This document shows, piece by piece, positions 11,672 to 20,096 of a stretch of 55,665 nucleotides of DNA. The notes beneath the pieces were generated by a model, which did not search any database, was not told the origin of the DNA, and saw only the letters and a program-made list of their open reading frames with translations. Every line of letters begins with the position of its first letter. The first letter of the stretch is position 1. This stretch comes from Aestuariivita sp. (lineage in GTDB: Bacteria > Pseudomonadota > Alphaproteobacteria > Rhodobacterales > Rhodobacteraceae): contig NZ_JAAWWD010000013.1 in assembly GCF_021404545.1 (NCBI RefSeq), positions 1 to 55,665 on the forward strand, given 5' to 3'. A program made the position numbers and the translations under genes.

Positions 11672-12592
11672 TCAGGACGGGCCGGTCTTACCCAGCGACA
11701 AGGTATGTTCGCGCAGCCAAGCCATGAACCCGCGTGGGTCCGTCTCCAGCGGCTGCATTTGTTCCTCTGTCAGAGGCTTGCCCACAATGGGCGCCTGCGG
11801 TTTGTTGCAGGACCGAACAATCTCATGGAGCAGCAGCCCCTGCCGGAACACCGGAGAAATCCGGTTGGCGATTTGATACGCGCGCGAATTCGAGCCCGGG
11901 AAAAAGATCGGCACCACGCGTGCGCCCGACCGGCGGATCATCTTGGCGGTAAAGACGTTCCATTCCCGCTCAACCGCCGGGCCGAACCAGCTGTCCGATG
12001 ACATCACCACGCCCGACGGGAAAAGGGCCACCACGCCACCGTCACTCAAATGCGCCATCGTCTTGGCCCGCATCTCGACCATCTTCTTTTGCGCCTCGGG
12101 GTCGTGTGGAAACGGAACCGGGATCATGAAAGACGTCGCGGCCTCATCCAGACCGGTCAGAACCGACCGGGTCAGGATACGATAATCCAGCCGCACACGC
12201 CCGATCAGATCGGCAAAGATCATGCCGTCCACCATCCCATGTGGGTGATTGGCCACCACGATGACCGGTCCGTCCTTTGGAATGTTGTTCAGCTGTTCTT
12301 CGGGCGTCAGCAGGTCAATGCCCATCGTGTTGAGCGCGCCGCGCCAGAATCGCTGGCCCCGATAGCTCGCATTTTGTTTCTCGAACTGGTTGACCATCCT
12401 GAGGATGGTCAACTTGCCCGTCATCCACTCAATGGCCTTGATCGTGTTGGCCGTCAGCGCATCGTCAAAGGAATTGGCATAGGTCAGCGAACGCCGGTCA
12501 TAGACCTCACCCGTTGACGGCTCGGCCTTGGCCCCGTCTCCGCGCGTCACGCGTCTGGTTCCGTTTTGTGCCGTGTCCACCAAGTCTTTCAC
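11672..12592 (-). CDS. Lysophospholipid (glycerol-3-phosphate) acyltransferase family protein
   Basis: A 306-residue acyltransferase. The catalytic block is ANHPHGMVDG, the His/Asp motif in its longer HX5D variant. It is followed by the substrate motif ALFPSGVV and by VPIFFPGSNSR. It likely transfers an acyl chain to a lysolipid at the inner membrane, possibly in phospholipid or ornithine-lipid synthesis. The exact acceptor cannot be read. It lies 27 bp after ptsH in the same direction, at the end of the chvI to ptsH operon. Confidence 0.85.
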   Translation of the reverse strand: MKDLVDTAQNGTRRVTRGDGAKAEPSTGEVYDRRSLTYANSFDDALTANTIKAIEWMTGKLTILRMVNQFEKQNASYRGQRFWRGALNTMGIDLLTPEEQLNNIPKDGPVIVVANHPHGMVDGMIFADLIGRVRLDYRILTRSVLTGLDEAATSFMIPVPFPHDPEAQKKMVEMRAKTMAHLSDGGVVALFPSGVVMSSDSWFGPAVEREWNVFTAKMIRRSGARVVPIFFPGSNSRAYQIANRISPVFRQGLLLHEIVRSCNKPQAPIVGKPLTEEQMQPLETDPRGFMAWLREHTLSLGKTGPS

Positions 12593-12619
12593 CCCGTGCG
12601 TCCACCTCGTGGCACGCCC

Positions 12620-12889
12620 TCAGTAGCCTTCGCCAAACTTGTCCGCCACCAGAGCATCCAATGCCTCAGCGAGTGCTTCAGCATCGGGCCCAGAGGTTTC
12701 CACGTCAATACTTGACCCTTTCGACGCCGCCAACATCAAAAGTCCCATAATACTGTCACCCGACGCAGACAAGCCATCGCGCGAAACTTCTGCCGTTGCG
12801 TCAAACCCCTCGACCACTTCGACCAACTTGGCCGACGCGCGGGCGTGCAGCCCTTTTTCGTTAACGATTTCCAGTGTGCGGCGTACCAT
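12620..12889 (-). CDS. ptsH: Phosphocarrier protein HPr
   Basis: An 89-residue HPr. His15 in EKGLHARASAK takes phosphate from enzyme I, and Ser46 in SGDSIMGLL is the site used by HPr kinase, whose gene lies in the same operon. The start is the ATG at 12889; the much longer open frame to 13177 runs into the EIIA gene and is not real. Together with EIIA and HprK, and without any sugar permease here, it forms a regulatory rather than transport PTS. Confidence 0.95.
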   Translation of the reverse strand: MVRRTLEIVNEKGLHARASAKLVEVVEGFDATAEVSRDGLSASGDSIMGLLMLAASKGSSIDVETSGPDAEALAEALDALVADKFGEGY

Positions 12890-12927
12890 GTAACGCGGTC
12901 TTTCTTCTCTGTCCTGTCGGATTTTTC

Positions 12928-13320
12928 TTATCCAGCCCCGACATTCTGACTGTCGATATATTTCTTTCCGGCCTCCAGCGCGGCCCTCACGGCGTCGCTT
13001 ACAGGCTTGTGGCGGGATTTGGCCAGTTTGATCAACATCGGCAGGTTGGCGCCGTAAATAATGCGGCGATTGTCGGGTCGACAGGCCCGCAGCGACAGGT
13101 TCGATGGAGATCCCCCAAAGAGATCCGTCACCACGACCACGCCATCCCCGGTATCCACGGCATCGGCAGCGGCGCAAATCTCAATCTGTTTCTGTTCGCG
13201 ATCATGAACGGCTTCGATGGCGATCGCGCGAATGCCCGGCTGGGCACCGACGACATGTTCCACCGCCGCCAGATACTCTCTGGCCAGCCCGCCATGTGCC
13301 ACGATCACAATTCCGATCAA
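12928..13320 (-). CDS. PTS EIIA component, mannose/fructose family
   Basis: A 130-residue EIIA of the mannose class: MIGIVIVAHGGLAREYL carries the phosphorylatable His9, and VVVTDLFGGSPSNLSL is the family signature. It should accept phosphate from HPr. No EIIB or EIIC gene is nearby, so in this group it is thought to act as a regulatory endpoint. It lies 9 bp after rapZ and 38 bp before ptsH. Confidence 0.93.
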   Translation of the reverse strand: MIGIVIVAHGGLAREYLAAVEHVVGAQPGIRAIAIEAVHDREQKQIEICAAADAVDTGDGVVVVTDLFGGSPSNLSLRACRPDNRRIIYGANLPMLIKLAKSRHKPVSDAVRAALEAGKKYIDSQNVGAG

Positions 13321-13329
13321 GCCGACCCC

Positions 13330-14226
13330 TTACCCATGCCGTCGCCGTTCCAACTCCCGATGCCTTATTGACACCTGTCGGCCGTCATTCGCAAGGGCCG
13401 CTGCAAGGGCCTCGGCCAGAACCACGGAACGATGTTGCCCTCCGGTGCAGCCAAAGGCCACCGAAAGGTGCGATTTTCCCTCCTCGATATAGGCTGGCAG
13501 CAACATGTCCATCAGCCCCACCACGCGATCGAAGAACGCATCATACCGTGCGTCGCTGGTCACGTGGTCGCGCACCAGAGGATCACGGCCATCCCTGTCG
13601 CGCAGCGGTGGGTGCCAATAGGGGTTGGTCAAGAACCGACAATCGAAGACCATGTCGATCCCGCGCGGCAATCCGCGTTTGTAGGAAAAGGATTGAACCG
13701 AAATCCCCAGGGCACGGCCCAGCCCGCTCACATAGTGTTGCTCGATCTCGGCGCGCAACTGGTGCACGTTCAGCTCGGAGGTATCGATCAGCGTATCGGC
13801 CCGCGCCTGAATTGGGAGCAATAGGTCCAGTTCCCTCTCCACGCCCTGTTCCGGACTTTCCCCCGGCGCAAGGGGATGCGGCCGCCGCGTCTCGGAGAAA
13901 CGGCGGATCAGCACGTCGGATCGGCAATCCAGATAGAGGACTGACAAGATCTCACCCGCCTCGGCGGTCAGCCGGTCGATGGTCTCGATCAGCGCCGCCA
14001 CCGAAAAATCCCGATTGCGAACATCCATACCCAACGCCATCGGACGATCCTGCGCGTCCGGCCCGTCCAGCAGGCGCGGCAAGAGCCGAAGCGGCAGGTT
14101 GTCAATCGCCTCAAACCCGAGATCCTCCAGCACCGAGATAGCCGTCGATCGCCCGGCACCGGACGGGCCGGTCACCAGGATCAGCCGGGGTGCAAAGGCG
14201 CGGGGAGGTGTCAGGGATGTGTCCAT
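13330..14226 (-). CDS. rapZ: RapZ-family P-loop nucleotide-binding protein
   Basis: A 298-residue protein of the RapZ/YvcJ family. It has a Walker A motif GPSGAGRST near residue 20, DVRNRDF in the middle and the C-terminal [15 protein letters not shown] signature. In E. coli RapZ is an RNase E adaptor controlling glmS through small RNAs; in alphaproteobacteria the target is not known. Its start overlaps the hprK end by 16 bp, which suggests tight coupling in the operon. Confidence 0.95.
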   Translation of the reverse strand: MDTSLTPPRAFAPRLILVTGPSGAGRSTAISVLEDLGFEAIDNLPLRLLPRLLDGPDAQDRPMALGMDVRNRDFSVAALIETIDRLTAEAGEILSVLYLDCRSDVLIRRFSETRRPHPLAPGESPEQGVERELDLLLPIQARADTLIDTSELNVHQLRAEIEQHYVSGLGRALGISVQSFSYKRGLPRGIDMVFDCRFLTNPYWHPPLRDRDGRDPLVRDHVTSDARYDAFFDRVVGLMDMLLPAYIEEGKSHLSVAFGCTGGQHRSVVLAEALAAALANDGRQVSIRHRELERRRHG

Positions 14227-14660
14227 GGTCCCGATGTCAGATATTGCAGAATCGCTGCGGGAAAATGGGCACTATCGACCTTGTGAAGCAATGGGATACT
14301 CTGCCCCAAAATGGTCTGGTTGCGGGGTGGTGGCAATCTGTCCCGCTCGGTCCTGTCAAGATCGACACTCAGCATGACCGGGCTGGGTGGCCCGGCGGGC
14401 GCGCGCAAGATACCGACGCCGCGTGCCTCGATGAGGCCCGACAAGGTTTCCGGCGCGCTGGCGATCACGGCGCCTGCGGAGCGCGTCAGGCACGTGCGAT
14501 CGTCGGAGATCAGGGCCGCACCGCGCGACATCAACTCAAGCGCCAGCGCCGACTTGCCGGTGCCCGACGCGCCGCGAATTAAAACAGCGCGCCCCACGAC
14601 GGCGACGCAACTGGCGTGAAGGATCATATCAGGGGCGGTCGGCTCCTCCGGCCCCGGCAT
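14211..14660 (-). CDS. hprK: HPr kinase/phosphorylase, short alphaproteobacterial form
   Basis: A 149-residue HprK containing only the kinase domain: the P-loop [15 protein letters not shown] and the ALISDDRT segment are present, while the N-terminal domain of Firmicute HprK is absent, as is usual in alphaproteobacteria. It phosphorylates Ser46 of HPr. It lies 6 bp after chvG and overlaps rapZ, linking the two-component system to the PTS. Confidence 0.93.
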   Translation of the reverse strand: MPGPEEPTAPDMILHASCVAVVGRAVLIRGASGTGKSALALELMSRGAALISDDRTCLTRSAGAVIASAPETLSGLIEARGVGILRAPAGPPSPVMLSVDLDRTERDRLPPPRNQTILGQSIPLLHKVDSAHFPAAILQYLTSGPWTHP

Positions 14661-14666
14661 TGCAGG

Positions 14667-16373
14667 TCAGACCGGCAGACCCACGACAAAGCGCGCGCCC
14701 AAGGGTTCGGAGGTGATGTCAGCTTCGGTCGGGCGAATGTTCTCGGCCCAGATCACACCGCCATGCGCCTCGACGATTTGTTTGGAGATCGCAAGACCCA
14801 ACCCCGAATTGTTGCCGAAATGCTCCTCGGGGCGTTGCGAATAGAACCGTTTGAAGATCTTGGTCAGGGCCTGATCCGGGATCCCCGGCCCGGTATCCTC
14901 CACCACCACCAAAACCCGGTTTTCACGTTTGCGGGCCCAGACACGAATGGCATCGCCATCTTCGCAGAACGACACCGCATTCGTGATCAGATTGACAAAG
15001 ACTTGCGCCAGACGCGCCTCAAGCCCATTGATCTGGATCGGCTCCGACGGCATGTCGGTGATATAGTCAATGCCTTTGGCACGGGCATCCTCACCCAGAT
15101 ACTGATTGAGATTGTCCAGCATCTGCAAAAGGTTGAACTCTTCTTCCTCTTCCTTGACCAATTCGCTGTCCAGCCGTGACGCGTTTGAGATGTCGCTGAC
15201 CAGACGGTCCAGACGGCGCACGTCATGCTCGATCACGTCCATCAGCTTTTCACGCTGATCATCGCGCTTGATCATCCTCAGCGTGCCGACGGCACTGCGC
15301 AAACTGGCTAGCGGGTTCTTGATTTCATGCGCGACATCGGCGGCGAACTGTTCGTTGCTTTCGATGCGGTTGTAAAGGGCCGAGACCATACCGCGCAGCG
15401 CACCCGAAAGCCGCCCGATCTCATCGGGGCGAGCGGTCAGGTCGGGGATCCGAATGCGGTTATGGCGCATCTTGCGCGCATCGCGGTCGCGGCCCAGCTC
15501 CGCTGCCTCCGCCAGATCCGAGAGCGGGTTTGCAATGGTCGAGGCCAAAACAAGGCTGAGGCCGATCGACACCAGCGTCGCGATGATAAACATCTGCAAC
15601 ATGCGCTCGCGCTCGGCCTTGACCATCGCTTCTACTTCACCCGCAGCGCTGACGATTGCGACAACGCCCACTGCGGCAGAGCCCAGAAGGATCGGACTGG
15701 TTGCGGCAAACACCGCGCCATCAGCCGTCTGCAACCCTGTGCGCAGTTGCAACCCATCCGACAGCGTCGGCGCGACAAGCACACTGAGTTGATCCACAAG
15801 CGCCGGAGGAGGAGGGGCCTCAACGATCAAAAAGGATGCAACACCGTTCCAAAGCGCTGTCAGACCGTCGGTGATGAAGGTCGGGCCCGGTTCGGTGCGG
15901 AAAAGGCTGTCGACCGGGCCGCCCAATCCCGCGCCAATGACGCCGCCGACCAAGGCACCGGTCGGGTCGAACACAAACGCCTGAACCCCGCGCTGCATCG
16001 TCAGGCTTTGCAGCGTGCCTTGTACGTCGATCCCGTCACCGGATGCCAGATTGACCGGCGCTCCGGAGGTCAGACCGATCTCAAACATATCCGAAATCAA
16101 CGCCGCATCGCTGGCCAGAACCGCGGCGCGCTGATCGATAAAGGTGTCGCGCGCGGCGCTCAGATAGAGAATACCCGCCGCCAGGATATTCAGCGCAATA
16201 AGATTGAACGTGATGATCCGGCGGGTGAGCGGAGAGCTCTTGAGCGACAGATATCCGCGTTGGGCGCGGCTGTCCTGCATCTCACGCTCAACCGTGCTGT
16301 CCGGCGCGACCCAATCATCGCCCAACACGACATCGCCGTGTCGATCCATCCGTGGGGGGCCAGTGTCGCGCAC
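14667..16373 (-). CDS. chvG: Sensor histidine kinase ChvG
   Basis: A 568-residue membrane sensor. Two transmembrane helices (about residues 53-71 and 260-280) flank a periplasmic domain of about 190 residues. HAMP follows, then the phosphoacceptor His in AADVAHEIKNPLASLRSAV, and the ATPase lobe with VNLITNAVSF, VVEDTGPGIP and GLGLAISKQI. ChvG partners ChvI and in relatives responds to acid or envelope conditions and to symbiosis or virulence cues. An alternative ATG lies at 16349. The gene order chvI-chvG-hprK supports the name. Confidence 0.95.
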   Translation of the reverse strand: MRDTGPPRMDRHGDVVLGDDWVAPDSTVEREMQDSRAQRGYLSLKSSPLTRRIITFNLIALNILAAGILYLSAARDTFIDQRAAVLASDAALISDMFEIGLTSGAPVNLASGDGIDVQGTLQSLTMQRGVQAFVFDPTGALVGGVIGAGLGGPVDSLFRTEPGPTFITDGLTALWNGVASFLIVEAPPPPALVDQLSVLVAPTLSDGLQLRTGLQTADGAVFAATSPILLGSAAVGVVAIVSAAGEVEAMVKAERERMLQMFIIATLVSIGLSLVLASTIANPLSDLAEAAELGRDRDARKMRHNRIRIPDLTARPDEIGRLSGALRGMVSALYNRIESNEQFAADVAHEIKNPLASLRSAVGTLRMIKRDDQREKLMDVIEHDVRRLDRLVSDISNASRLDSELVKEEEEEFNLLQMLDNLNQYLGEDARAKGIDYITDMPSEPIQINGLEARLAQVFVNLITNAVSFCEDGDAIRVWARKRENRVLVVVEDTGPGIPDQALTKIFKRFYSQRPEEHFGNNSGLGLAISKQIVEAHGGVIWAENIRPTEADITSEPLGARFVVGLPV

Positions 16374-16405
16374 CAGAAGCCTTCCTGATCTACCCGAGAC
16401 GGGCG

Positions 16406-17107
16406 TTACTCTTCATTGTAGCGATAACCGATGCCATAGAGCGTCTCAATAGCCGAAAAGTCATCGTCCACGCTGCGCATCTTCTTGCGCAACCGCTTGA
16501 TATGGCTGTCGATTGTTCGGTCGTCGACATAGACTTGATCGTCATAGGCGACATCCATCAACTGGTCCCGACTTTTGACGAACCCTGGGCGTTGCGCCAA
16601 CGCCTGCAACAACAAGAACTCCGTCACCGTGAGCGAGACATCCTTGTCCTTCCACGACACCGAATGGCGCAGCGGGTCCATCCGCAGATGCCCGCGTTCC
16701 ATTACCTTTGTTTCAGGTGTGTCACCGATGATTTCGCCATCAACGGCCTCCTGCCTGCGCAGGAGCGCGCGAATGCGTTCGACCAGCAACCGTTGGGAAA
16801 AAGGCTTTTTGACATAGTCATCCGCGCCCATACGCAGGCCCAGAACCTCGTCGATCTCATCATCCTTGGAGGTGAGGAAAATCACCGGCATCGTCGTTTT
16901 CTGACGCAGGCGTTGCAACAAATCCATCCCGTCCATGCGGGGCATCTTGATGTCCAGCACAGCCATATCAGGCAACTTCTTATTGAACGCGTCGAGCGCT
17001 GCCTGACCGTCATTATATGTTTCGACTTCGAACCCCTCGGCTTCGAGAGTCATCGAAACCGACGTCAGGATATTCCTGTCGTCGTCCACCAACGCAATTC
17101 TAGACAT
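16406..17107 (-). CDS. chvI: Response regulator ChvI
   Basis: A 233-residue OmpR-type regulator. The receiver begins [12 protein letters not shown], with the phosphoacceptor Asp in [11 protein letters not shown] and the Lys in [10 protein letters not shown]. The winged-helix DNA-binding domain ends in [14 protein letters not shown] and GIGYRY. It is the first gene of the chvI-chvG-hprK-rapZ-EIIA-ptsH operon, divergent from pckA over about 350 bp. Confidence 0.96.
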   Translation of the reverse strand: MSRIALVDDDRNILTSVSMTLEAEGFEVETYNDGQAALDAFNKKLPDMAVLDIKMPRMDGMDLLQRLRQKTTMPVIFLTSKDDEIDEVLGLRMGADDYVKKPFSQRLLVERIRALLRRQEAVDGEIIGDTPETKVMERGHLRMDPLRHSVSWKDKDVSLTVTEFLLLQALAQRPGFVKSRDQLMDVAYDDQVYVDDRTIDSHIKRLRKKMRSVDDDFSAIETLYGIGYRYNEE

Positions 17108-17460
17108 TCCATGTGCCCTTATACTGCTCTTTGACCTGCATTTTTTCTCCCTTCATCGCCTTTTTGGCGCACCGAATCAATGCTTAACTGCGAATCGCGG
17201 GCCATTCGGTGACGATTGCGCCACAATTTGGTTTCGATAAACTGAAATTTGGAGGTGGCTGCGTCGACCCCCAAGAGATGGTTGCGCTAAACCGGGATTT
17301 GGTGGCGCTAACTGCGGCGAACCCTTCTGTTCATGCGGCAAAGCACCATGCTAAGAGCAGCGCGCACCCTGTATCCGACCGCGCCACATTGCCGGTCCGA
17401 TCGATATTGACGCGCTGGCGCGGGCTGTGGCCCACCGCACAGCCACAGGAGACAAAAGAC
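17108..17460. promoter_or_regulatory. Divergent chvI/pckA control region with a repeated GCGCTAA box
   Basis: This 353-bp gap holds no credible gene; the pckA frame stays open through it only by chance. Two copies of GGTKGCGCTAA lie at 17280-17290 and 17301-17311, 21 bp apart, close to two helical turns. They could be operator sites for a dimeric repressor or ChvI, but that is inference. AGGAG at 17447-17451 is the pckA ribosome-binding site. Confidence 0.5.
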
Positions 17461-19059
17461 ATGGCATTTGGACGGGTAAACCCGGAATTCCAGCTTGAAG
17501 ATCAAGGTATTAGCGGGCTGAACAATGTCTATTACAACCTGATGGAGCCTGCACTGGTCGAGACCGCGCTTAAGCGTGGCGAAGGCACTTTGGGCAAAGG
17601 AGGCGCATTTCTGGTGACCACCGGCAAATTCACAGGCCGGTCTCCCAAGGACAAACATGTCGTCAAGACCGACAGCGTCGCCGACAGCATCTGGTGGGAC
17701 AACAACGCCGAGATGGCACCAGACGGGTTCGACGCGCTTTATGCCGATATGCTAGAGCATATGAAGGGCGGCGACTATTTCGTGCAGGATCTGGTGGGCG
17801 GGGCCGATCCCGCGCATTCGATCAACGTGCGCATGGTCACCGAACTGGCCTGGCATGGGCTCTTTATCCGTCATCTGCTGCGCCGTCCCGACCGGGCCGA
17901 GCTGGACGAGTTCACCGCCGATTTCACTGTGATCAACTGCCCAAGCTTTCAGGCCGATCCGGCCAAGCATGGCTGCCGCTCAGAGACGGTGATCGCAATG
18001 AATTTCGACCGCAAGCTGATCTTGATCGGCGGCACCGAATATGCCGGCGAGAACAAGAAATCGGTCTTTACGCTGTTGAATTACCTGCTGCCGGAAAAAG
18101 GCATCATGCCGATGCATTGCTCGGCCAATCACGCGCCTGGCAACCCAGTGGACACGGCGGTATTCTTTGGTCTGTCGGGCACGGGCAAGACCACCCTTTC
18201 CGCAGACCCAGAACGTGTGCTGATCGGCGACGACGAACATGGCTGGTCGGATCGCGGCACATTCAACTTCGAGGGCGGATGTTACGCCAAAACAGTCTCT
18301 CTCAGCCCGGAGGCCGAGCCCGAAATCTATGCCACGACCGAGAAATTCGGCACCATCATCGAAAACATGGTGTTCGACCCGGAAACCTTCGATCTGGATT
18401 TCGAGGATGACAGCCTGACCGCGAATATGCGCTGCGCCTATCCGCTGAACTATATCTCGAACGCGTCCGAGACAGCACTTGGCGGGCATCCCAAGAACAT
18501 CATCATGCTGACCTGCGATGCGTTCGGCGTGCTGCCGCCCATCGCGCGGCTGACACCTGCGCAGGCGATGTACCACTTCCTGTCGGGCTTTACTGCCAAG
18601 GTTGCCGGGACCGAGCGCGGCGTGACCGAACCGCAGCCCACATTCTCGACCTGTTTTGGCGCGCCCTTCATGCCGCGCCGCCCAGAGGCGTATGGCAACC
18701 TGCTGCGTGAAAAGATCGCCCAGCATGGCGCAACCTGCTGGCTGGTCAATACAGGCTGGACTGGCGGTGCATATGGCGTGGGCAACCGGATGCCGATCAA
18801 GGCGACCCGCGCGTTGCTCACGGCAGCACTTGACGGGACACTGGCCGACGCGAGCTTCCGCAAGGACGCCAATTTCGGGTTCGAGGTGCCGGAAACAGTG
18901 CCGGGCGTGCCTGAAATGCTGCTCGATCCGCGCCGGACCTGGGACGACAAGGCAGCCTATGACGCCCAGGCCGCCAAACTGGTGCAGATGTTTGCCGACA
19001 ATTTCGAACAATATGTTCCTTACATCGACGATGATGTGAAAGCCGCTGCCATTGGCTGA
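17461..19059 (+). CDS. pckA: Phosphoenolpyruvate carboxykinase (ATP)
   Basis: Converts oxaloacetate and ATP to PEP and CO2, the entry step of gluconeogenesis. The protein is 532 residues from the ATG at 17461 ([20 protein letters not shown]). It carries the kinase P-loop [15 protein letters not shown], the metal-site segment [11 protein letters not shown] and the C-terminal [15 protein letters not shown]. An in-frame start at 17209 would add 84 unrelated residues and ignores the AGGAG at 17447. A terminator follows the stop. The promoter is shared with chvI. Confidence 0.97.
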   Translation: MAFGRVNPEFQLEDQGISGLNNVYYNLMEPALVETALKRGEGTLGKGGAFLVTTGKFTGRSPKDKHVVKTDSVADSIWWDNNAEMAPDGFDALYADMLEHMKGGDYFVQDLVGGADPAHSINVRMVTELAWHGLFIRHLLRRPDRAELDEFTADFTVINCPSFQADPAKHGCRSETVIAMNFDRKLILIGGTEYAGENKKSVFTLLNYLLPEKGIMPMHCSANHAPGNPVDTAVFFGLSGTGKTTLSADPERVLIGDDEHGWSDRGTFNFEGGCYAKTVSLSPEAEPEIYATTEKFGTIIENMVFDPETFDLDFEDDSLTANMRCAYPLNYISNASETALGGHPKNIIMLTCDAFGVLPPIARLTPAQAMYHFLSGFTAKVAGTERGVTEPQPTFSTCFGAPFMPRRPEAYGNLLREKIAQHGATCWLVNTGWTGGAYGVGNRMPIKATRALLTAALDGTLADASFRKDANFGFEVPETVPGVPEMLLDPRRTWDDKAAYDAQAAKLVQMFADNFEQYVPYIDDDVKAAAIG

Positions 19060-19074
19060 ACCGCGACCGCTTCG

Positions 19075-19100
19075 CCCTGGGCCTTGTGCCCGGGGTTTTT
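19075..19100 (+). terminator. Terminator of pckA
   Basis: An 8-bp stem (CCCTGGGC 19075-19082 with GCCCGGGG 19088-19095, one T-G pair), loop CTTGT, then five T. It starts 16 bp after the pckA stop. Confidence 0.8.
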
Positions 19101-19110
19101 CGCTGCGCGC

Positions 19111-19878
19111 TCAGCCCATAATGCCCCGCCGGACCAGATTGAGTCCCGCCACGATCAGCACCGCCAAGGTTGCCTTGCGAAAAAGGGCCGCATCCATCCG
19201 GTCCTGCACCTTGAAGCCGATCCACATGCCCAACAGGCCCGGCACAACCATCAGCGCGGAAAAGGGGGCCGTTTCGGCATTCAGAAGGCCCGACTTCAGA
19301 TGCGCCGCCACCAGCGCGATGGAGCCTGTCCCATAAATCACGCCCTGCACGACCATCTGGCGCATCTTTGGTGTATCGATTGCCAGCAGATAGAGCACCG
19401 TGGTCGGCCCCCAGGTTCCCGCCAGACCGCCCAGCGCGCCCGAGATCAGGCCGATCCCCCATTCCGCCCGCACCCGGTTCTGCGGCGCAATGTGCAGCCG
19501 CAAACCAACGAGCTGTATCGCGGACAGGATGACCACCGGTACGCCCAGCACCAGATAGAAGGCCTGGCTGGGAATGAAGGCCACCATCTGCGCCGTCAGG
19601 ATGATCGCCAAACACACAACCAAGAGGTATCGCCAGAACTCCCGTGCCGCGTCCAAAGCCTCGCTCAGCCCACCCCGAAAGGTCTGCAAGGCATTTGTGA
19701 CCAAAACCGGGATGATCAGCGTCGCCAGCGCGAGCTTGGGGTCCATGATCGTCGACAGACCCGAAATCATCACCAGCGGCATCGCAAAGCCAACGGCCCC
19801 TTTGACCACGCCGGCCGCCAATGTGATCGCCAGCGCCAGGGCAAATGTCACCGGGGCAAGCCCTGCAAGGTCGAACAT
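19111..19878 (-). CDS. TauE/SafE-family membrane permease
   Basis: A 255-residue integral membrane protein with about eight hydrophobic segments. The duplicated GxxxGxxxxGGAxG-like turns are visible as GVVKGAVGFAMPLV and ISGALGGLAGTWGP, which mark the sulfite exporter TauE/SafE family. Members move sulfite, sulfoacetate or other small anions across the inner membrane; the substrate here is unknown. It converges on pckA and is divergent from mcd. Confidence 0.88.
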   Translation of the reverse strand: MFDLAGLAPVTFALALAITLAAGVVKGAVGFAMPLVMISGLSTIMDPKLALATLIIPVLVTNALQTFRGGLSEALDAAREFWRYLLVVCLAIILTAQMVAFIPSQAFYLVLGVPVVILSAIQLVGLRLHIAPQNRVRAEWGIGLISGALGGLAGTWGPTTVLYLLAIDTPKMRQMVVQGVIYGTGSIALVAAHLKSGLLNAETAPFSALMVVPGLLGMWIGFKVQDRMDAALFRKATLAVLIVAGLNLVRRGIMG

Positions 19879-20046
19879 ACTGTCATCCGTGTTATATATC
19901 TAAGCGGTATCGGCGCAGACCTTGGCGGAAAGGGGCGCAAACCGCCACCCGCCCGCGCTAGATCTGTGCTTGATTTCAGATCGGCCAAAACTAGGTCGGG
20001 TAATTATCGAAAAGATGCGCGCCATGTCGCGAATATTTTGTTGCGC

Positions 20047-20056
20047 TGCACGTGCA
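20047..20056. promoter_or_regulatory. Palindrome TGCACGTGCA upstream of mcd
   Basis: A perfect 10-bp palindrome, 40 bp before the mcd start, in the TauE/mcd divergent gap (19879-20096). It lies within a TGC-rich stretch (TTGCGCTGCACGTGCAAAA). TGC-rich palindromes are bound by PHB/acetyl-CoA regulators such as PhaR in related bacteria, but assignment here is inference. Confidence 0.35.
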
Positions 20057-20096
20057 AAATGCCTATGCCGACTAGCGACCAAAAATGGAGAATACA

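Noticed and set aside
17209-17460. N-terminal extension of PckA
   Set aside because: No family homology, and the AGGAG-preceded ATG at 17461 gives the normal length.
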